Of a stretch of DNA of 64,000 nt, positions 33,173 to 45,899 are shown one piece after another. Source of the stretch: Cornus controversa (taxonomy: Eukaryota; Streptophyta; Magnoliopsida; Cornales; Cornaceae); contig CM048846.1 of NCBI GenBank assembly GCA_026545225.1, forward strand, positions 55,308,270 through 55,372,269. The letters run 5' to 3'. The stretch's first letter is position 1. Every line of letters begins with the position of its first letter. The notes under the pieces were generated by a model. It was not told where the DNA came from and did no database searches. It saw only the letters and a list, made by a program, of their open reading frames with translations. A program made the position numbers and the translations under genes.

Positions 33173-33312
33173 TTTTTTTTATATAAGTATGATTCCAAAG
33201 TGTTTTCCAAAAATAGCTTGCATACTTAACGTCCCTATTTGAAACAATGGAAGTGTGTGAGTCATGAATTCTAGCATTCTCTACATGATCATTTTTTTTA
33301 TATAAGTATGAT
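33073..33312. repeat. 120-bp tandem duplication (integrase target plus LINE tail)
   Basis: TTCCAAAGTGTTTTCC starts at 33073 and again at 33193; about 98 bp of integrase sequence followed by T8-9 and ATATAAGTATGATT is repeated almost exactly. The second copy runs on into the LINE 3' end. Confidence 0.9.
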
Positions 33313-33695
33313 TTCATTAAAAGGCGCTCAAGAGGGGAGCGCTCCCAAGAAAATACAAAAAAAGCCAACCATGGTCGACTATAATTTTAAGCTATCGACA
33401 AAAACCACAAGGTCCTCCAAAGATTTATAATTTCGCCCAATACCAAAAAGAATAAAGAACTAAGAATAATGTGTTTGAGAGACCAAATCCTGTTTCCTCT
33501 TCCATCAAAAGACCTCCTATTTCTCTCACGCCACAACCCCCACCATAAACAAAGGGCAGTGGCCCTTCAAGCATCTTTGGCTCAGCTAACCACTGTACAC
33601 CCTCTCCAAGCCTTGATCATTCCCACTGTAGAAACGGGGGACACCCAATGCATACCGAAAATAGCCAAGAACATTAACCAATTTCCTGATTGAAA
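33300..33695 (-). mobile_element. L1-like LINE 3' end, 5'-truncated
   Basis: It starts with a T-rich tail and TTCATTAAAAGGCGCTCAAG, AGGGGAGCGCTCCC, and runs through CTCCTATTTCTCTCACGCCA as in the 22.3- and 31.6-kb copies. It is inserted in the gypsy integrase remnant. Confidence 0.8.
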
Positions 33696-35390
33696 TTAGT
33701 GCCTATTAATTTCAATCAAGAAACGATATTCAACATTTCTTTTCCATTGAGAAGTTATAAACATCAACGATATACGCATTATCAGTTGAGTATAAAGAAC
33801 ACAATATACTTGGTTAGGTTACAACTTACAATAACTTAGAGAATCATAACATGACGTTTTATATAGTCCATGTATATTGAACATGTGAAGCTATCATTGA
33901 TGCTCCCTAAATAAGGAGTCAGCTAATCATATCCAAAAATACACAACAGTTCACCCAAATTCTTAAACATTTCCTGGAAAAGGATAAAAACAGAGTCCAT
34001 CAACATATATAATCAAGGTTGTCTTTTTTATTATTTACAAATGAGCAAAACAAAGGTGTGCATTAATAGCACACCTTCCCCCCCACCCCCCCTTTTATTT
34101 TGTTTTCTGGGTGTTGTGCGTTTCTAATGTAAATGATCATGAAGTTTTAGCATAGTATTTTTAATATTGTTCAATTTTATTATTACTTTACCAAATATGA
34201 ACTAGTTTGCTGATACTTATGATTGTGAATATAGAATTCCATTCTTCTGCTTTTGAATTATTCTTTCATGTTATGCAATCAATTTTCTCATGCAAGGTTA
34301 AGGGGGATTTGTGCTGATGCAATCCTGTCATAGTTTAGAATTCAATTATTAGGTCTTACTCAGTGTCTGAAAATGGACAGATCAGGTTTGGAGAACTGTT
34401 CTCAGGTTAGGTCTTGGATTTGAAGGTGAATGTTTTGTTGGACAAACCCAGCTTACACATGATATGCTACTTTTGTTCTTGTTAGCATTTTTGAGATGAT
34501 TTGATAGGATTCGCTTTTAGAAGTTCTCAATCAGCTGTTAGTTATGTTTGGGTCAATATGCTTTGTTATATATATTCTGGCATTGAATGATTTTTTTTGT
34601 ATCTTATGCTTGATAAGCTGGTTACACTTTCAGGTTGTGAAAAAGGGAGTCAGCTTTTGAAATGTGGGACTCGTTTGTTTAAAAATCGAATAGATGGAGA
34701 GATGCATGTAGCATTGGAGAACCCGAAGAGACAACTTGAATGGTTAAATGATCAACAATCACACCCATAGAAAGATATGATGATATTTGGGAGTAAATGC
34801 AATACTTGTGGGACATGATTTTTGGGCATATGGTATTCTTGCAATGTATAAGGTTTTTGGGAGATGGATGAGTGATGTTGATATATATTATTCTTGTGCG
34901 TTTTGAACATATGGTATTCTTGCTATGTTCCATAAATACATTTAAAACTTTATATTCAATCACTAAATTTTGGGTATCTATATATCAAATTTCAGCTGGC
35001 TCTTTCTATGTACCATGATAATGTGCTTGAGCTTATTTCATTACTCTGTTAACAATTTACAAGATATTCAAAAAAATTTTTACAAGATATTCACTTTTTA
35101 TTCCGTCAAAGAAAGATGTTCATGCAAGTAGATCTTTTAACAGAGATGGATTTGAAGGACTTGTTGATTTTTATCACTTAGCAACAAAATTCAGTGCTAT
35201 TAAAACTTCATTAGTTAGTAATGAACTTTTAAAAGTTCAGTCAGTGATGAACGTTTAAATGGTTATTCATGGATGTTGTTAAATAGTCCAGAAAAAATAC
35301 TTCATCTAAGGGCAAAATAGTTATTTCAAGAGTAGAATAACTTCAACAAATGTTTTGCCAACAAAAAAAAAAAAAAAACTCTTTTGACAT
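33696..35390. other. AT-rich non-coding stretch, no gene recognised
   Basis: No conserved coding signal or element ends were recognised. A C-rich tract (CCCCCCCACCCCCCC) lies near 34080 and a poly(A) run near 35363. Confidence 0.5.
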
Positions 35391-35394
35391 TACA

Positions 35395-35982
35395 AACTCT
35401 TCTAAAATACAGCTCCCAAATGCCAACACATAAGCCAAATAGAAGTGATAGCTTCTACTTCTCTTCTGTGTAAAGGTAGAAGCAAAACCTATGCCAAACG
35501 GGCACTTGGCTTCATTTGGATAAACAGGAGAGAAAAGAAAAGAAATGATAACATTAGTTATGAGAGAAAAGAAAAGAAAGGATAACATGAATTAATGTTT
35601 GGATAAATTATGAAGGAAAATAAAGGAAATGCAACATTCTTGTTTGGAAAAGCTAAAGGAGAGAAAAGAAAAGAAACCATTTTAATTAATTTACTTTCGT
35701 ACCCTTTTGTATTTATATTACAAGATAGACTCAAATGTTTTTAAAATTTTCTTCTTTAAAATGTTAGGGTTATTTTTGGTATTATGAAAGATTGACTTAT
35801 TCTTATCCTTCAAATCTTCCCACTTTTGGGAGGATAGCAAAAGATCCCTTTAAATCTCTCCAAATCCTTTCTTTTCTCTCATTAATGACAAACCAAACAC
35901 AAAAAACACTATCCCTCCCTTCCTTTTCTTTTCTTTTCTTTTCTTTTCTTTTCCTTCCAATTCCATCAATCCAAACTAGCCC
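35395..35982. mobile_element. MITE-like foldback remnants
   Basis: CCAAACGGGCACTTGGC near 35493 resembles the end of the Harbinger-like MITE at 28247. From about 35502 to 35982, GGGCACTTGGCTTCATTTGG and a right end whose reverse complement is AGGGCTAGTTTGGATTGATG form inverted ends, with purine tracts on the left and (TTTTC)n tracts on the right. The target duplication is not clear. Confidence 0.45.
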
Positions 35983-36009
35983 TTAGTCGCCTAAGTAGTG
36001 TACTTAGAC

Positions 36010-36990
36010 GCCTAAATGGCTGAGCTAAAATCTTGTAAAAGGCAAAAGGCCAAGAAGGATCCTACACCTAAAGATGACATCTTAAATCTCAAAAGACATT
36101 GAAGTCAAAGATGAAGACTTCCAAAGATCAAGAGAGATTGAAGTCAAAGATGAAGACTTCTAAAGCTAAAAAGACAATGAAGTCCAAGATGAGGACATCA
36201 ACCCAAAGATCATCATTGAAGATCAAAGACTTGGGTGGATAGTCTTAGGTGAGTGATAGGACTTAAATATAAAGTTATTCTTGAAGTAACTCACTTAGAA
36301 AGCTCATCTCTTGACCTAAAAGACTCCAGGAACATATGCATATCATTCATAAGTCTAATTCATCTCATTAAGCCTTTAATTAAGTGTGAGTTAGTTCAAG
36401 CTTATATAGGCTTTGAAAGAACTCAATCCTTGATCTAGAAAATTCTAGGACCCACAATTGCAATAAGTCACACCTTCTGTTCGTATCATTTATTTATCCT
36501 TAACATCATAAAAGTCGGTTGTTGAACTTAATTGTTTCAGTGTCAAAAAGGCTTAGTTGATGTTGAGAGGGTTTCCAATTCGTATATCTTTCATAATCTC
36601 AAAAGTCGCACTTACAGAAGTCGAGGACCTTGGAACAAATCAAGTTATATTAGTTTGGTCCCTAGACAGTGTTACAAATCAAGTGATCTTGGCAACGGAA
36701 AAGCTTGTGAAGGTTGTAAGAGTTTCTCTCCACCCGGAAGTGAGGGAAGTTTTACTCTCGACCTTTATGTGAAAGGGAATAGGTACGCTCTACACCCATC
36801 AAGTGTGAGTCTCCACCCGTAAATCCGTAATAGAGAGAGGGTTTTCACTTAGCCCGCAATTAAGAGAGGTTAGCTCTTAACTCAAGTCAAGCCCAAGCTC
36901 TTCATTTGCAATTTTACCAACTCTCGGATCTATTTTCTATTCTAGAAAGAACCCTCACTTCAGCTGGTCTACCCTGTACTTCCCCAGCGG
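36010..36990. repeat. Possible LTR remnant with short internal repeats
   Basis: GAAGTCAAAGATGAAGACTTC is repeated at about 36101 and 36144 (20-bp core), and TCCACCCGGAAG / CTCCACCCGTAA motifs recur near 36730-36825. The texture resembles copia LTR or leader sequence, but no ends were found. Confidence 0.3.
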
Positions 36991-37066
36991 CATTTATCAG
37001 TTTGAACATTGGGACAATAACAATGCCTCACCCACTCAATATTCATAATAGTTGGTGGATACATAA

Positions 37067-37067
<1 letters not shown>

Positions 37068-37106
<39 letters not shown>
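37068..37106. repeat. (TA)n(GA)n microsatellite
   Basis: A TA run is followed by a GA run. Confidence 0.9.
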
Positions 37107-37107
<1 letters not shown>

Positions 37108-37216
37108 AGCAATCAGAACTAGCAAAACTTAATAATGAACCATCTTTGTTGGTCTTTTCTTTTACACACTAATTAGATGATTAAGCGCACCATTGAACGT
37201 TTAGAACTATACAGAC

Positions 37217-37352
37217 CCTAAAAAGGCTAGCCCAGTGCACGAGGAGGCTCCTGCCATTGCAGGGTCTGCGGAGGGTTAGATCTACACAGCCCTTGCGGAG
37301 AGCCTCAAACCCAGGTCAAAATGGGGCAACCTTACTGTTGCGCCACACCCTC
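37217..37352 (-). mobile_element. tRNA-derived SINE (Au-like)
   Basis: On the - strand the sequence starts near GGTGTGGCGCAACAGTAAGG, which holds a Pol III A box, followed by CCTGGGTTTGAGGCTC as a B-box-like stretch. Downstream, GCAAGGGCTG and TCGTGCACTGGGCTAGCCTT followed by a T run match the 3' end layout of Au SINEs. The B box is degenerate relative to GGGTTCGAxTCC. Confidence 0.75.
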
Positions 37353-37457
37353 TAAAAACAAAGCACTTTCCTATGCACACACTAATTTATAATTTTCATG
37401 TTTTATCTAAATTACAACATTCAAACTTAACGGGAAAAAAAATACAAATATTCAAAG

Positions 37458-37459
<2 letters not shown>

Positions 37460-37496
<37 letters not shown>
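37460..37496. repeat. (TA)n microsatellite
   Basis: Uninterrupted TA dinucleotide run. Confidence 0.9.
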
Positions 37497-37498
<2 letters not shown>

Positions 37499-37639
37499 AG
37501 TGTGTGTACTGAAAGACAATCAAATTGATATGAACAGTGATTTTGCATCTAATTTCAAATAGTATGTATCTATATTTACAATAAACAGAGATCAAATTAT
37601 ATGTAATTGCAACTGAAAAAATTCAAATTTCGAATAGGA

Positions 37640-38090
37640 ATACCTTTCTTTGTGGATTATAAATTAATAGAGAAATTCTTTATGTTATTCGGGAATAATA
37701 AACCGGAGGTCTTGTAACAAAGGCGTGAAACGAATCGAGATAGACAGCGAGAGATCGGACGGCTGAAATAGGGCCAGAATCACACGGAAAGACGACTCGT
37801 AAACAACCAGAGACTGCGAAGATGATGATGAAGAAGAAGAACATCTGCAACCGATATCCATAAACGCCTCCTGTGACAATTCTCCACCCGTGAGAGTTTG
37901 AGAGAGAGAGAGAGTTTCTTCCTATCAGCCTCCGCCCGTGAGAGTTCCAGAGTGGGAAGATTTTTAAGATTCTCCCTGTCAGCCTCCTCCGACAATCCTC
38001 CGAGATCTAGAGAGGAAGAGTTTGTGAGAGAGTTTCTCCCTATCAACAACCGGGCTTACGAAGGAAAGTCAAAGGCCGCTTGTTATTATG
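37640..38090. other. Unassigned GC-richer stretch with short repeats
   Basis: CCGTGAGAGTT and CTATCAGCCTCC motifs recur at 37885-38045. The local composition is less AT-rich than the surroundings and could be an old exon or UTR, but no protein similarity was recognised on either strand. Confidence 0.3.
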
Positions 38091-38146
38091 ACATGCGATA
38101 TTACACAAGACGACATTTCCGAGAACGCGTTAATTATTGGCTGCGG

Positions 38147-39215
38147 CAAATTACACTTACCTCCTTCTTATATGACTTTATTATACTTACCTACTCTCTA
38201 ATTTAACATATTATAACTTTATTATGTTAACGATTGTTAATAAAAAATATAAAATTACTCTTATGTCATTTACACTTACCTTCTTTTTAGATTGATTTAT
38301 TACACTTTATTTTGGAGTATTACACTTACCTCCTCTAATTTGGACGTTTGTAACAAATACCTCTTTATCTTCAGTAATACTAACTGTCAGAAATGATTAA
38401 TGCTGGCGTGGCCAAATTTAAAAATTTATATGATGAAAATGTGAAAATATAATTGTCATTATTATTATATAAATAATTTTAACTAAAAACTATTTTGTCA
38501 CAATTACATTATATGTACCATTGCACATATTTTTATAAATCCTAAAGGCTGAAACGTTTCAAAAGCTCAAAACTCATTCTATTTTGTTCGAAGTGTCTAT
38601 CAAACACTTAGAACAAATATACACTCCAAAATTTATTAGTTTTCATCATTCATCGTTATGATATCATTATTTGAATTGATAATCAATATAATCGAAAGCA
38701 AACAAGCACTAAAACTAAAGAATATATTGACAGATATATAGATATAAAATTAGCAATAGATTTAGAGAAAAAAAAAGAAGATGCAAAGCGAATATGCAGA
38801 AGAAAATGATTTATGTATTTTCTTTATTTAGGGTTAAATTTGTCTTTTTGCACAAGCAACATAGGACAAAAGTTTTCCTACAAATATTTGAAAAGTATTT
38901 TTGTCATATAAATGTTCAAATTTGGCCACGTCTGCATTGATTATCGCTGATAGATAGTGTTGTTGATGATAAGGGAGTATTTGTTACAAACGTCCAAATT
39001 AAAAGGGGGTAAGTTTAATATTTCAAAACACAGATGTGATGAGTATAATAAGTCAATCTAGAGGGGAGGTAAGTGTAAATGGCATAAGGGTAATTTTACG
39101 TTTTCCGTTAACAACTGTTAATATCTGTGACTGAGAGGGGGTAAGTGTAATATGCTAAACTAGAAGGGAGTTAACTGTAATAAAGCCAATCTATAGGGGA
39201 GGTAAGTGTAATTTG
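38147..39215. mobile_element. Long-TIR foldback element, 1.07 kb
   Basis: The left arm (AAATTACACTTACCTCC, then CATTTACACTTACC, then AATTTGGACGTTTGTAACAA) reappears inverted on the right (TTGTTACAAACGTCCAAATT, GTAAGTGTAAATGGCATAAG, GGAGGTAAGTGTAATTTG). Each arm is about 230 bp. There is no coding capacity and no clear target duplication. Wording of the arms relates it to the MITEs at 7.1 and 15.8 kb. Confidence 0.8.
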
Positions 39216-39888
39216 TTCAATTGTTTTTACTGAAGCCTTAGTTTATTGACAAGATTATACCGTATACAAAAGTACCCAATATAATTTTAAACCCATACTT
39301 TATATGATGGTGCGAGACATGTACCCTAGTTTCTAAAATTGAAAATCCCAAACTATACGACCAAAACCAGACTTCAAAGATTTTTATAGATTTTCTGTTA
39401 ACGAAACCATTTTCTAGATTTCTCTTAACAAAACCATTTCATTTTGCGAAAAAGCAATACTCAAAGCCTTAATTTGAAATCCAAACCACTCCAACTTATT
39501 TCAAACTTGGTTATGAATCCTAGATCTGATCGCAATTGATATTTTTTTCATCTGATTTATTCAATTTCTAGCACCATTGAATTCAAATACTGAATTGATG
39601 TGGAGAATTCTGAAAATTATAGAGCGTTAGATTCGTTGATTGTATATGGGTATGGAAAACGTTTATTGAGAAATTTCCAAACCCTTATCGTTTTCACTGT
39701 GAATGGTTTGCGTGATTTCAAGATCAATGGGTATTCACTTTCGAAGGTGATAGGAATTGGGAAGTACATAGCGTCTGATATGTTCATGGTCGATGGTTAT
39801 AGGTGGGCTATCTATTTCTATCTCGGATGAGGAGAGAGTGGAGGACAATTCGACGTACGTGTCTCTCTTCTCTTTATCACCCTTGTTG
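39216..39888. other. AT-rich non-coding stretch, no gene recognised
   Basis: It lies between the foldback element and the LTR edge at 39889. A small open frame at 39600-39830 has no recognisable similarity. Confidence 0.5.
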
Positions 39889-41295
39889 TGTGCAGTTACG
39901 CTACTCGCAATTTATAAATTTACCACTCGCAATAGAACGAATCGTTAAAGGATAGGGCTCTAAGTTGAGGGTGTCGATCCCATAGAGACTACGTAGGTAT
40001 AACTCGCTAAAGGTTGAGGGTTGGTTCTTATTTAACTCACAACCGTGTTTTGATTGTTTCTTACTCTAATTTGAAAGTATAAAAGATAATTTAAATGCAG
40101 AGGTTGAGAGAAGAATAAAGGACGGTTAGACTTCCTCACTAGCCTCGTAATATGTCACACTTATAATAAATTAGGAAAATTCATGCAAATGTGTACTAAA
40201 TGACGTGTTGACAACTCCCACCTACAACGACGTCGCCAAGAGAATACACACACCTTAATATACTATAATCTATTTTCGAAAAACGTGATTTCCCTAATTA
40301 CCTAAGTGTAGCGAAATCATCGTTTCTTGATTTCCTTACCTACCTACTTACTTAATCTAATCACCTAAGTGTAGAGAAATCACCGTCTCTAAGCATGGAC
40401 TATGCAAATCTAGCTATGCATGTTATAGTGAAAACTAGTCTCAAGCCATCACTTGTAGTCCTTGTGAAACTTACAAGTTTTTGAAGATCATATGAGGAAT
40501 TTAAACAATCTAAGACAAGAGGATAAATCACAATACATGAACATGAAAGAATTGTAAACTTATATTTATATAAGGCTCAAGACAAAAGACATATACACAA
40601 AGTACATAAAAATCCCCAATTCATTGAAGTTAGAACATATTTACAAGACTAGGGTTCGTCAAAACCCTAGAGAATGATTAGTTGATCATGGTGGGCTGGA
40701 AGCACTCCATAGACAGAGATGATCCCATGCTCAAAATGGTATTCAAGGCCTTACAAGCCCTCTTTGAAGGTTTCCCTCTCTAGAACTTCACTTTCTCTTT
40801 CTAGAATTCTATATATACTCTCTATTACAAGAATTGTGATATATTTTTCTATTACATATTCTTTAACTATATAACTGATATGAGACTCAAAATATTATAG
40901 AAATTCTGTGCAAGACTTTATCCAAGCAAAATTGGACAAGTGGCAAGTGGAGAAAATATATATAGAAAAATATCTTCAGTAGGTTTGGGCGATGCATCGA
41001 AGTAGGGACTTCGATGCATCAATCTTCCTTCTTCTGCAGATATTCAACTCTTTAACTTTTTGACTCTGGTCTTGATACGTCATTCACTATTCCTTGATGT
41101 GGACTTTCCTTGAAGTATAACAAAACATAGGAATTCATTCTCGAACTAATAAAAGAGTCGAATTACACCGAATTATGAGTTTGAACTTGAAATCATCAAA
41201 AACATAAAAGCAACCAAAACTATGCAATATGTGCAGCTATGGGATCAAAATATATAAGTAAAGGTGAGAGAATGTATAACATTCAACGCTTATCA
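39889..41295 (-). repeat. 3' LTR of the Athila-like element
   Basis: The - strand starts TGATAAGCGTTGAATGTTAT after the purine tract AAGTTTGGGAGTG. This start resembles the LTRs at 49083 (TGATCGGCGTCGAATG) and 62703 (TGATAGGCGTTGAATG). The far end near 39889 is inferred. It contains two GATGCATCGAAG palindrome halves at 40990-41030. Confidence 0.7.
40990..41025. repeat. GATGCATCGAAG/CTTCGATGCATC pair in the Athila-like LTR
   Basis: GATGCATCGAAG and its complement CTTCGATGCATC flank TAGGGA. The same palindrome family recurs in the internal region of this element at 47.6-47.8 kb. Confidence 0.8.
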
Positions 41296-43204
41296 CACTC
41301 CCAAACTTAGATATTGCTAGTCCCTTAGCAATACAAAATGAAATAAAATAAAACAACTACTCTAATTCTACTTTCGTGGGAAACACGGCTACATTTAGCG
41401 AATGCAACAAGTCTTTTAAACCCCTAGACACGTCTAGTGGACGAGTGAAGTCTCATTGGGTTTAACACGCTTGTTAAACTCACAAAAGTATGTAAAAATG
41501 ATGGAATGCTCAGTCATCAACTAGAAAAGAGTGATACCCCAATTAATGTTCAAAATGACAAATGCACAAAGTATTATGGAGCTATATGGACATCAATAAA
41601 TAAAAATCGTAAAAAATTAGAATTAGGCGACAGTCCCCACATAATGGTTAGTCTGAAATACATACAAGTGTAAACCCTAGAATCCTCTTTGAAAAGTGAA
41701 TATACACTTAAATGCGTGGTTTATTGTCGTTAAAGGAGAGTAAAGAAAACATCCATTCTTAGAAGAACAACTTTCTGAAACGGATCACCAAAGCATAACA
41801 CTATTTACAAACGTATTTACAAACATTAAGTTCAATCAGTCGTGCAATGCCCAAGTCCTTTAAGCTTTTTAGCGAGCCCATGTAACAGTGTTGGGTCAAT
41901 GACTCCTAAACTAGATGGTTTTAGGGTATTGGGTAGAGAAACACCCCTCGAACTTAATAACCGAGTTCACTAGGCTACGAACTTAAACAAGCCAATTATT
42001 TCTTTATTGCTCAACCTTGTACATTTTTTAGACCTGAACTGTAACGACCTGAAATTTTTTTTCGAATTATGATTAAAAGTTAAGTGAATTTTTAAGCATG
42101 ATTAATTGTTTAATGACATGCTTAGTTGACTTAAATGATCTTTTTGTGTTTTCGGTTACGGGTATGAGACCGAAATGGGTTTGGGTAACCGGAGAAAATA
42201 ACTACAAACTCTAGAGAGTGGTGTGGGGGTATGGATGAAGTTTTAAGGGTATAAGTGAAGTTTTGAAAAATGAGGAAAGGCTAGTTTGCAAATAAGTGCA
42301 AATGGCCCATAACAAGGAGCAAATGAGGGAAAGATAGAGGGTTTAGTTGCAAAGGAGCAAATATATGTATTATATAGATATATATATATGTGTAAAGAGG
42401 AAAAAAAATCAGATTTTTGACTTCTCTCTCTCTCTCTTGGTCGGCTCCTATTTTCTCTCTCTACAAAGTTTCTCTTCTCTCCTTCTCTCTAAGATTTGAG
42501 GGCTTAGAAGTGAGATTTGAGGGTGGAGCCAAGAATTAAAGTTGCTCCCCTCACTCTCCTCTTCGATTTGATCGGTGGAAAGTTGCCGTTGGAGGAGTTT
42601 GAAGCTTGGTGGAAATTGGGTCTTCAACAACCAAGCTTGGATTTTGAGGTAGGGGTTCTCCTTCTCATCTCTTTGTCGATTCTAGGGCTTGGGTGAAGTG
42701 GTGAGAGTTAAGTGTGTATATTGCATGGTTTAGAGTGGTAAGAGGGGTGGGAGGTGGTGTTCTACTCTCTTTAGTCTCTATTGTGCAATAGATATGTATA
42801 TGGTTATATATACGGCATAAAGGGGTGAATGTGTGAGAGATATTAGCATGTATGCAATTATGCTAGATTTTGTGCATATATGTGAAAATGTGTTATTTTA
42901 AACATGTATGTATTACGTGTTGTTGAGTGAGGTAAATGCATGCTACCTTTATATAGAAAATGTGTGCATTTATAAAGCATGACTAAAATGTGCTTAGGTG
43001 ATGTTGTGTGAGCATATGTGGATTGTATGCTAGGCCTTGCATGTATAGGTAAATATATATGTGGTATTGTGAAGATGAAAATCATGCTATGTGTTTTATT
43101 AATTGGCATGTACATTGTGAAGCATGAAATTGAATGCTAGATCGTTATATGTTCGAAATGCATATATTGGAGCCGTTATGAGGTAAACGGGAGAGAGAGA
43201 CTTG

Positions 43205-43430
43205 TTCAATCACCTTGGAGTAGCGAATACTCGGTGATGATTCGATCACCTCGGAGTAGAGAATACTCAGTGACGAATTCTGAAATAATCTAATCACCTC
43301 GGAGTAGAGAATACTCGGTGATAGACTTTGAAACGGTCCGATCACCTCGGAGTAGAGAATACTCGGTGGCGGATTCCTCAACGGTCCAATCACCTCGGAG
43401 TAGAGAATACTCGGTGATGGATTTTGTAAT
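43205..43430. repeat. Minisatellite with hairpin-like units in LTR 2
   Basis: Five units of AATCACCTCGGAGTAGAGAA followed by TACTCGGTGAT start at about 43207, 43244, 43292, 43340 and 43387. The left and right parts of each unit (TCACC..GAGTA / TACTCGGTGA) can pair. Confidence 0.9.
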
Positions 43431-44400
43431 TGTGTGGGAAGTGACTCGGTTGGATGATTTGGTCAAGAATCATGTTAGGATATCGGGTTATGTCCGAGGG
43501 AGAGAAAATCATATGATTATTGCTTTCATTGTTAAATTATGAAGCATGATTTATGTCTAATGCATTTCTTATACACATGCATTGCTTGTGAATGAACATG
43601 GAATATGTTGGATGATATATGTAATGTAGTGACATGCATTCATGTAGGTCGTGTCGGGTCGGCACTTAGGTGGGTTGGGGTATCTCTACTGAGCCGCAGT
43701 GGTGCTCACCCCTTTATTATAAATTTTTACAGATAAGGCGCCAATGACGGACGGGACTTGAATGTTTAAGCGGGACTTTGGTAGCATTTTTGATATATTT
43801 TGGGGATGTTGTATATTTGGCTATCCGTGCCGGCTTGTGGCACGTTGTTTATGTAGTTGTAGTCATGGTTGGATTTTTAGCATTTTTGGACCTTATGCAT
43901 GAAATCCTTGCAATGACTATGAACTTGGAATCTTGATGTTTTGTAGTAATTTCTTAGACTTAATTCAATTATGGATTGTAAAGTTATGGTTTCCTCTTAT
44001 ATTATAACTTTATGGTTGGACTTTTCTCAAATATAAGAATTGGGAATGAATGGAAAGGATATGTGGTTTGAATGGATGAACTTTAATTATGGCTTTGTAT
44101 AACTACGGTTGAAGTATGATTTGGATGAAATGGATGATTTGGAATGCAAATATTGTAAATTTATGATTTCATTGAAATGTTATAAGTTGTGTGAATGTTT
44201 TGATGGTGGTCAAGGGAATTGCATAGCCATTTGGGGGAAACATGCCCAAAAAGTGTTCATTTTGGATCCATTGAGTGTTCATGAGAATTTCTATTAGTTT
44301 TGGTAAATTTTAATCATGATTTGAATCATGTTTTGAGTTTGATTTTGAGTTGGTAATGTGATTGAATGCTTTGAGGCTTTATTTGGGCTATTTTTAGCAC

Positions 44401-44550
44401 TTTCGGTCGAGTGGGCTCTGCATCGGTCGACCGAAAGTGCAATATCCCGAGAGTTTGCATTTTATAATAGGTTTCGGTCGACTGGGCAATGTTTCAGTCG
44501 ACTGAAAGTCCCCTTCAGTCGACCGAAACTACCCATCAGCCGACCGAAAG
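44401..44550. repeat. Cluster of TTCGGTCGACCGAA palindromes in LTR 2
   Basis: Full or partial copies are seen at about 44401, 44422, 44471, 44494, 44515 and 44537, all built on GTCGAC or close variants. They lie 370-520 bp before the LTR 3' end. Confidence 0.85.
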
Positions 44551-45899
44551 GAACCTGGGTAGCTCCATTTGCATCCGAACTTCAAACGGGTGTAAATTCT
44601 TCGTTTTAGATCGAAATTGAGTGCCGTTTTTTTTGAAATTGGATGTTTTTAAATCTTCTATCCAATGGTATGAGTTCTAGTCACAAATTATGATCACATA
44701 GGTTCGCATGTGTGAAAATATGTAGGCCGCGACTAGTTGGTTATACAATCGAGGCATGGTTTGGGGCCCATGGTGGTTAATTAAGGTTGGATGATGTATA
44801 TCTTTATGAAAGGTAAAGTTAAGCTTTCATGATAATTATAAAGGAAATAGACGGTCCATTGGGATTAATGGACGGGTTAACCTCCGGTTTCCCGGGAGTT
44901 GGAAATCGGGGCGTTACATGAACACTCCATGCTTCCTAAGGCACAGAGGCCCGGTTTAATGAGTGAGAAGGCTTATTGTCCAATTTATTTTGTTTTCTTA
45001 TTATTTTTTTTTGGCTTTTGATTTTTCAAAGCAATTCGTTCTTAAAGGAATTAAATAAAAGCAAACGTTTTTCAAAATTCTCCAAATGACGTATATCCTA
45101 CAATTGAATGCATGTGTGTGTGTTTGTGCCGTTAAGGACAAATTTAAGGAAAGACTGTACCATATTTAAAGACTAAACAAAAATGTAAACTATTCTAACC
45201 TACTCATAATTTTCAAAAGTTCGAGTATTTTCGGATGTCAAAGCTCCTAATTACAAGATGCATTTATCAATGACGTTATGGGCATCACATCTTCAAATAG
45301 AAGGACATCATAGCAAATAAAAATACAAAATGATGCAATATGTACAAAAATTTAAAAAACAAAAACAAAAGAAACCAGTGTATGCAAGTGTACCTTACCC
45401 CCAAACTTAAATTAAACATTGTCCTCATTGTTTTCACTATAAAGAGTTAGAACAATGTTACCGGTGGGTTGATGGGTCTCAAAAAGTTAAAACATCAACC
45501 ATGTAAGGGTAGTGGATACACGGGTACGCGGGATAAGTACTGGGGTATCAAAACCTGCACAAGTACAAGTACATACCAACATAACATACATTCACCGAAA
45601 AGTAAATAAAAGACGGAAGTAAAAGGAAAATAAAGACAGAAAAGAAATATACAGAAATGATAAAATAAAAGTACTAACATTTAATTAATTCAAACATTTG
45701 TAAGTACATATGCTAAAATTTATGGAATACATCAACCAAAAGTAACAAAATAGTGCCTACATGGGATTGTACAGTTTAATGACTGTAAGGAACAAAAACA
45801 TACAGGAATGAAATGAAAATATAAAATACAAAAGGAAACTAAAACTAATGTTAAGGGGGCGGCGGTGGCAGTGGCGGTGCAAAAGTAGAAGCGGAAGGA

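Larger units (their letters stand above)
42040..44918 (+). mobile_element. Large solo LTR 2 (gypsy, chromovirus-like), 2.88 kb
   Basis: It begins TGTAACGACCTGAAATTT and ends GGGGCGTTACA, with perfect TSD TGAAC at 42035-42039 and 44919-44923. It has no coding capacity. It shares with LTR 1 the block GGTGCTCACCCCTTTATT and TTTACAGATAAGGCGCCAAT (43695-43750) and GCCGGCTTGTGGCA. It is inserted in the 3' non-coding region of the Athila-like element. Confidence 0.9.

Noticed and set aside
37780-38049. Ser/Leu-rich - strand frame near a less AT-rich stretch
   Set aside because: The residues follow short DNA repeats (GTGAGAGTT) and show no similarity to any protein I know.
39600-39830. A 76-codon + strand frame next to the foldback element
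   Set aside because: No domain, no neighbouring exon and typical chance length for AT-rich DNA.
43205-43430. Regularly spaced repeats resembling a CRISPR array
   Set aside because: The host is a plant, spacers are partly repeated too, and the array lies inside an LTR; it is a minisatellite.
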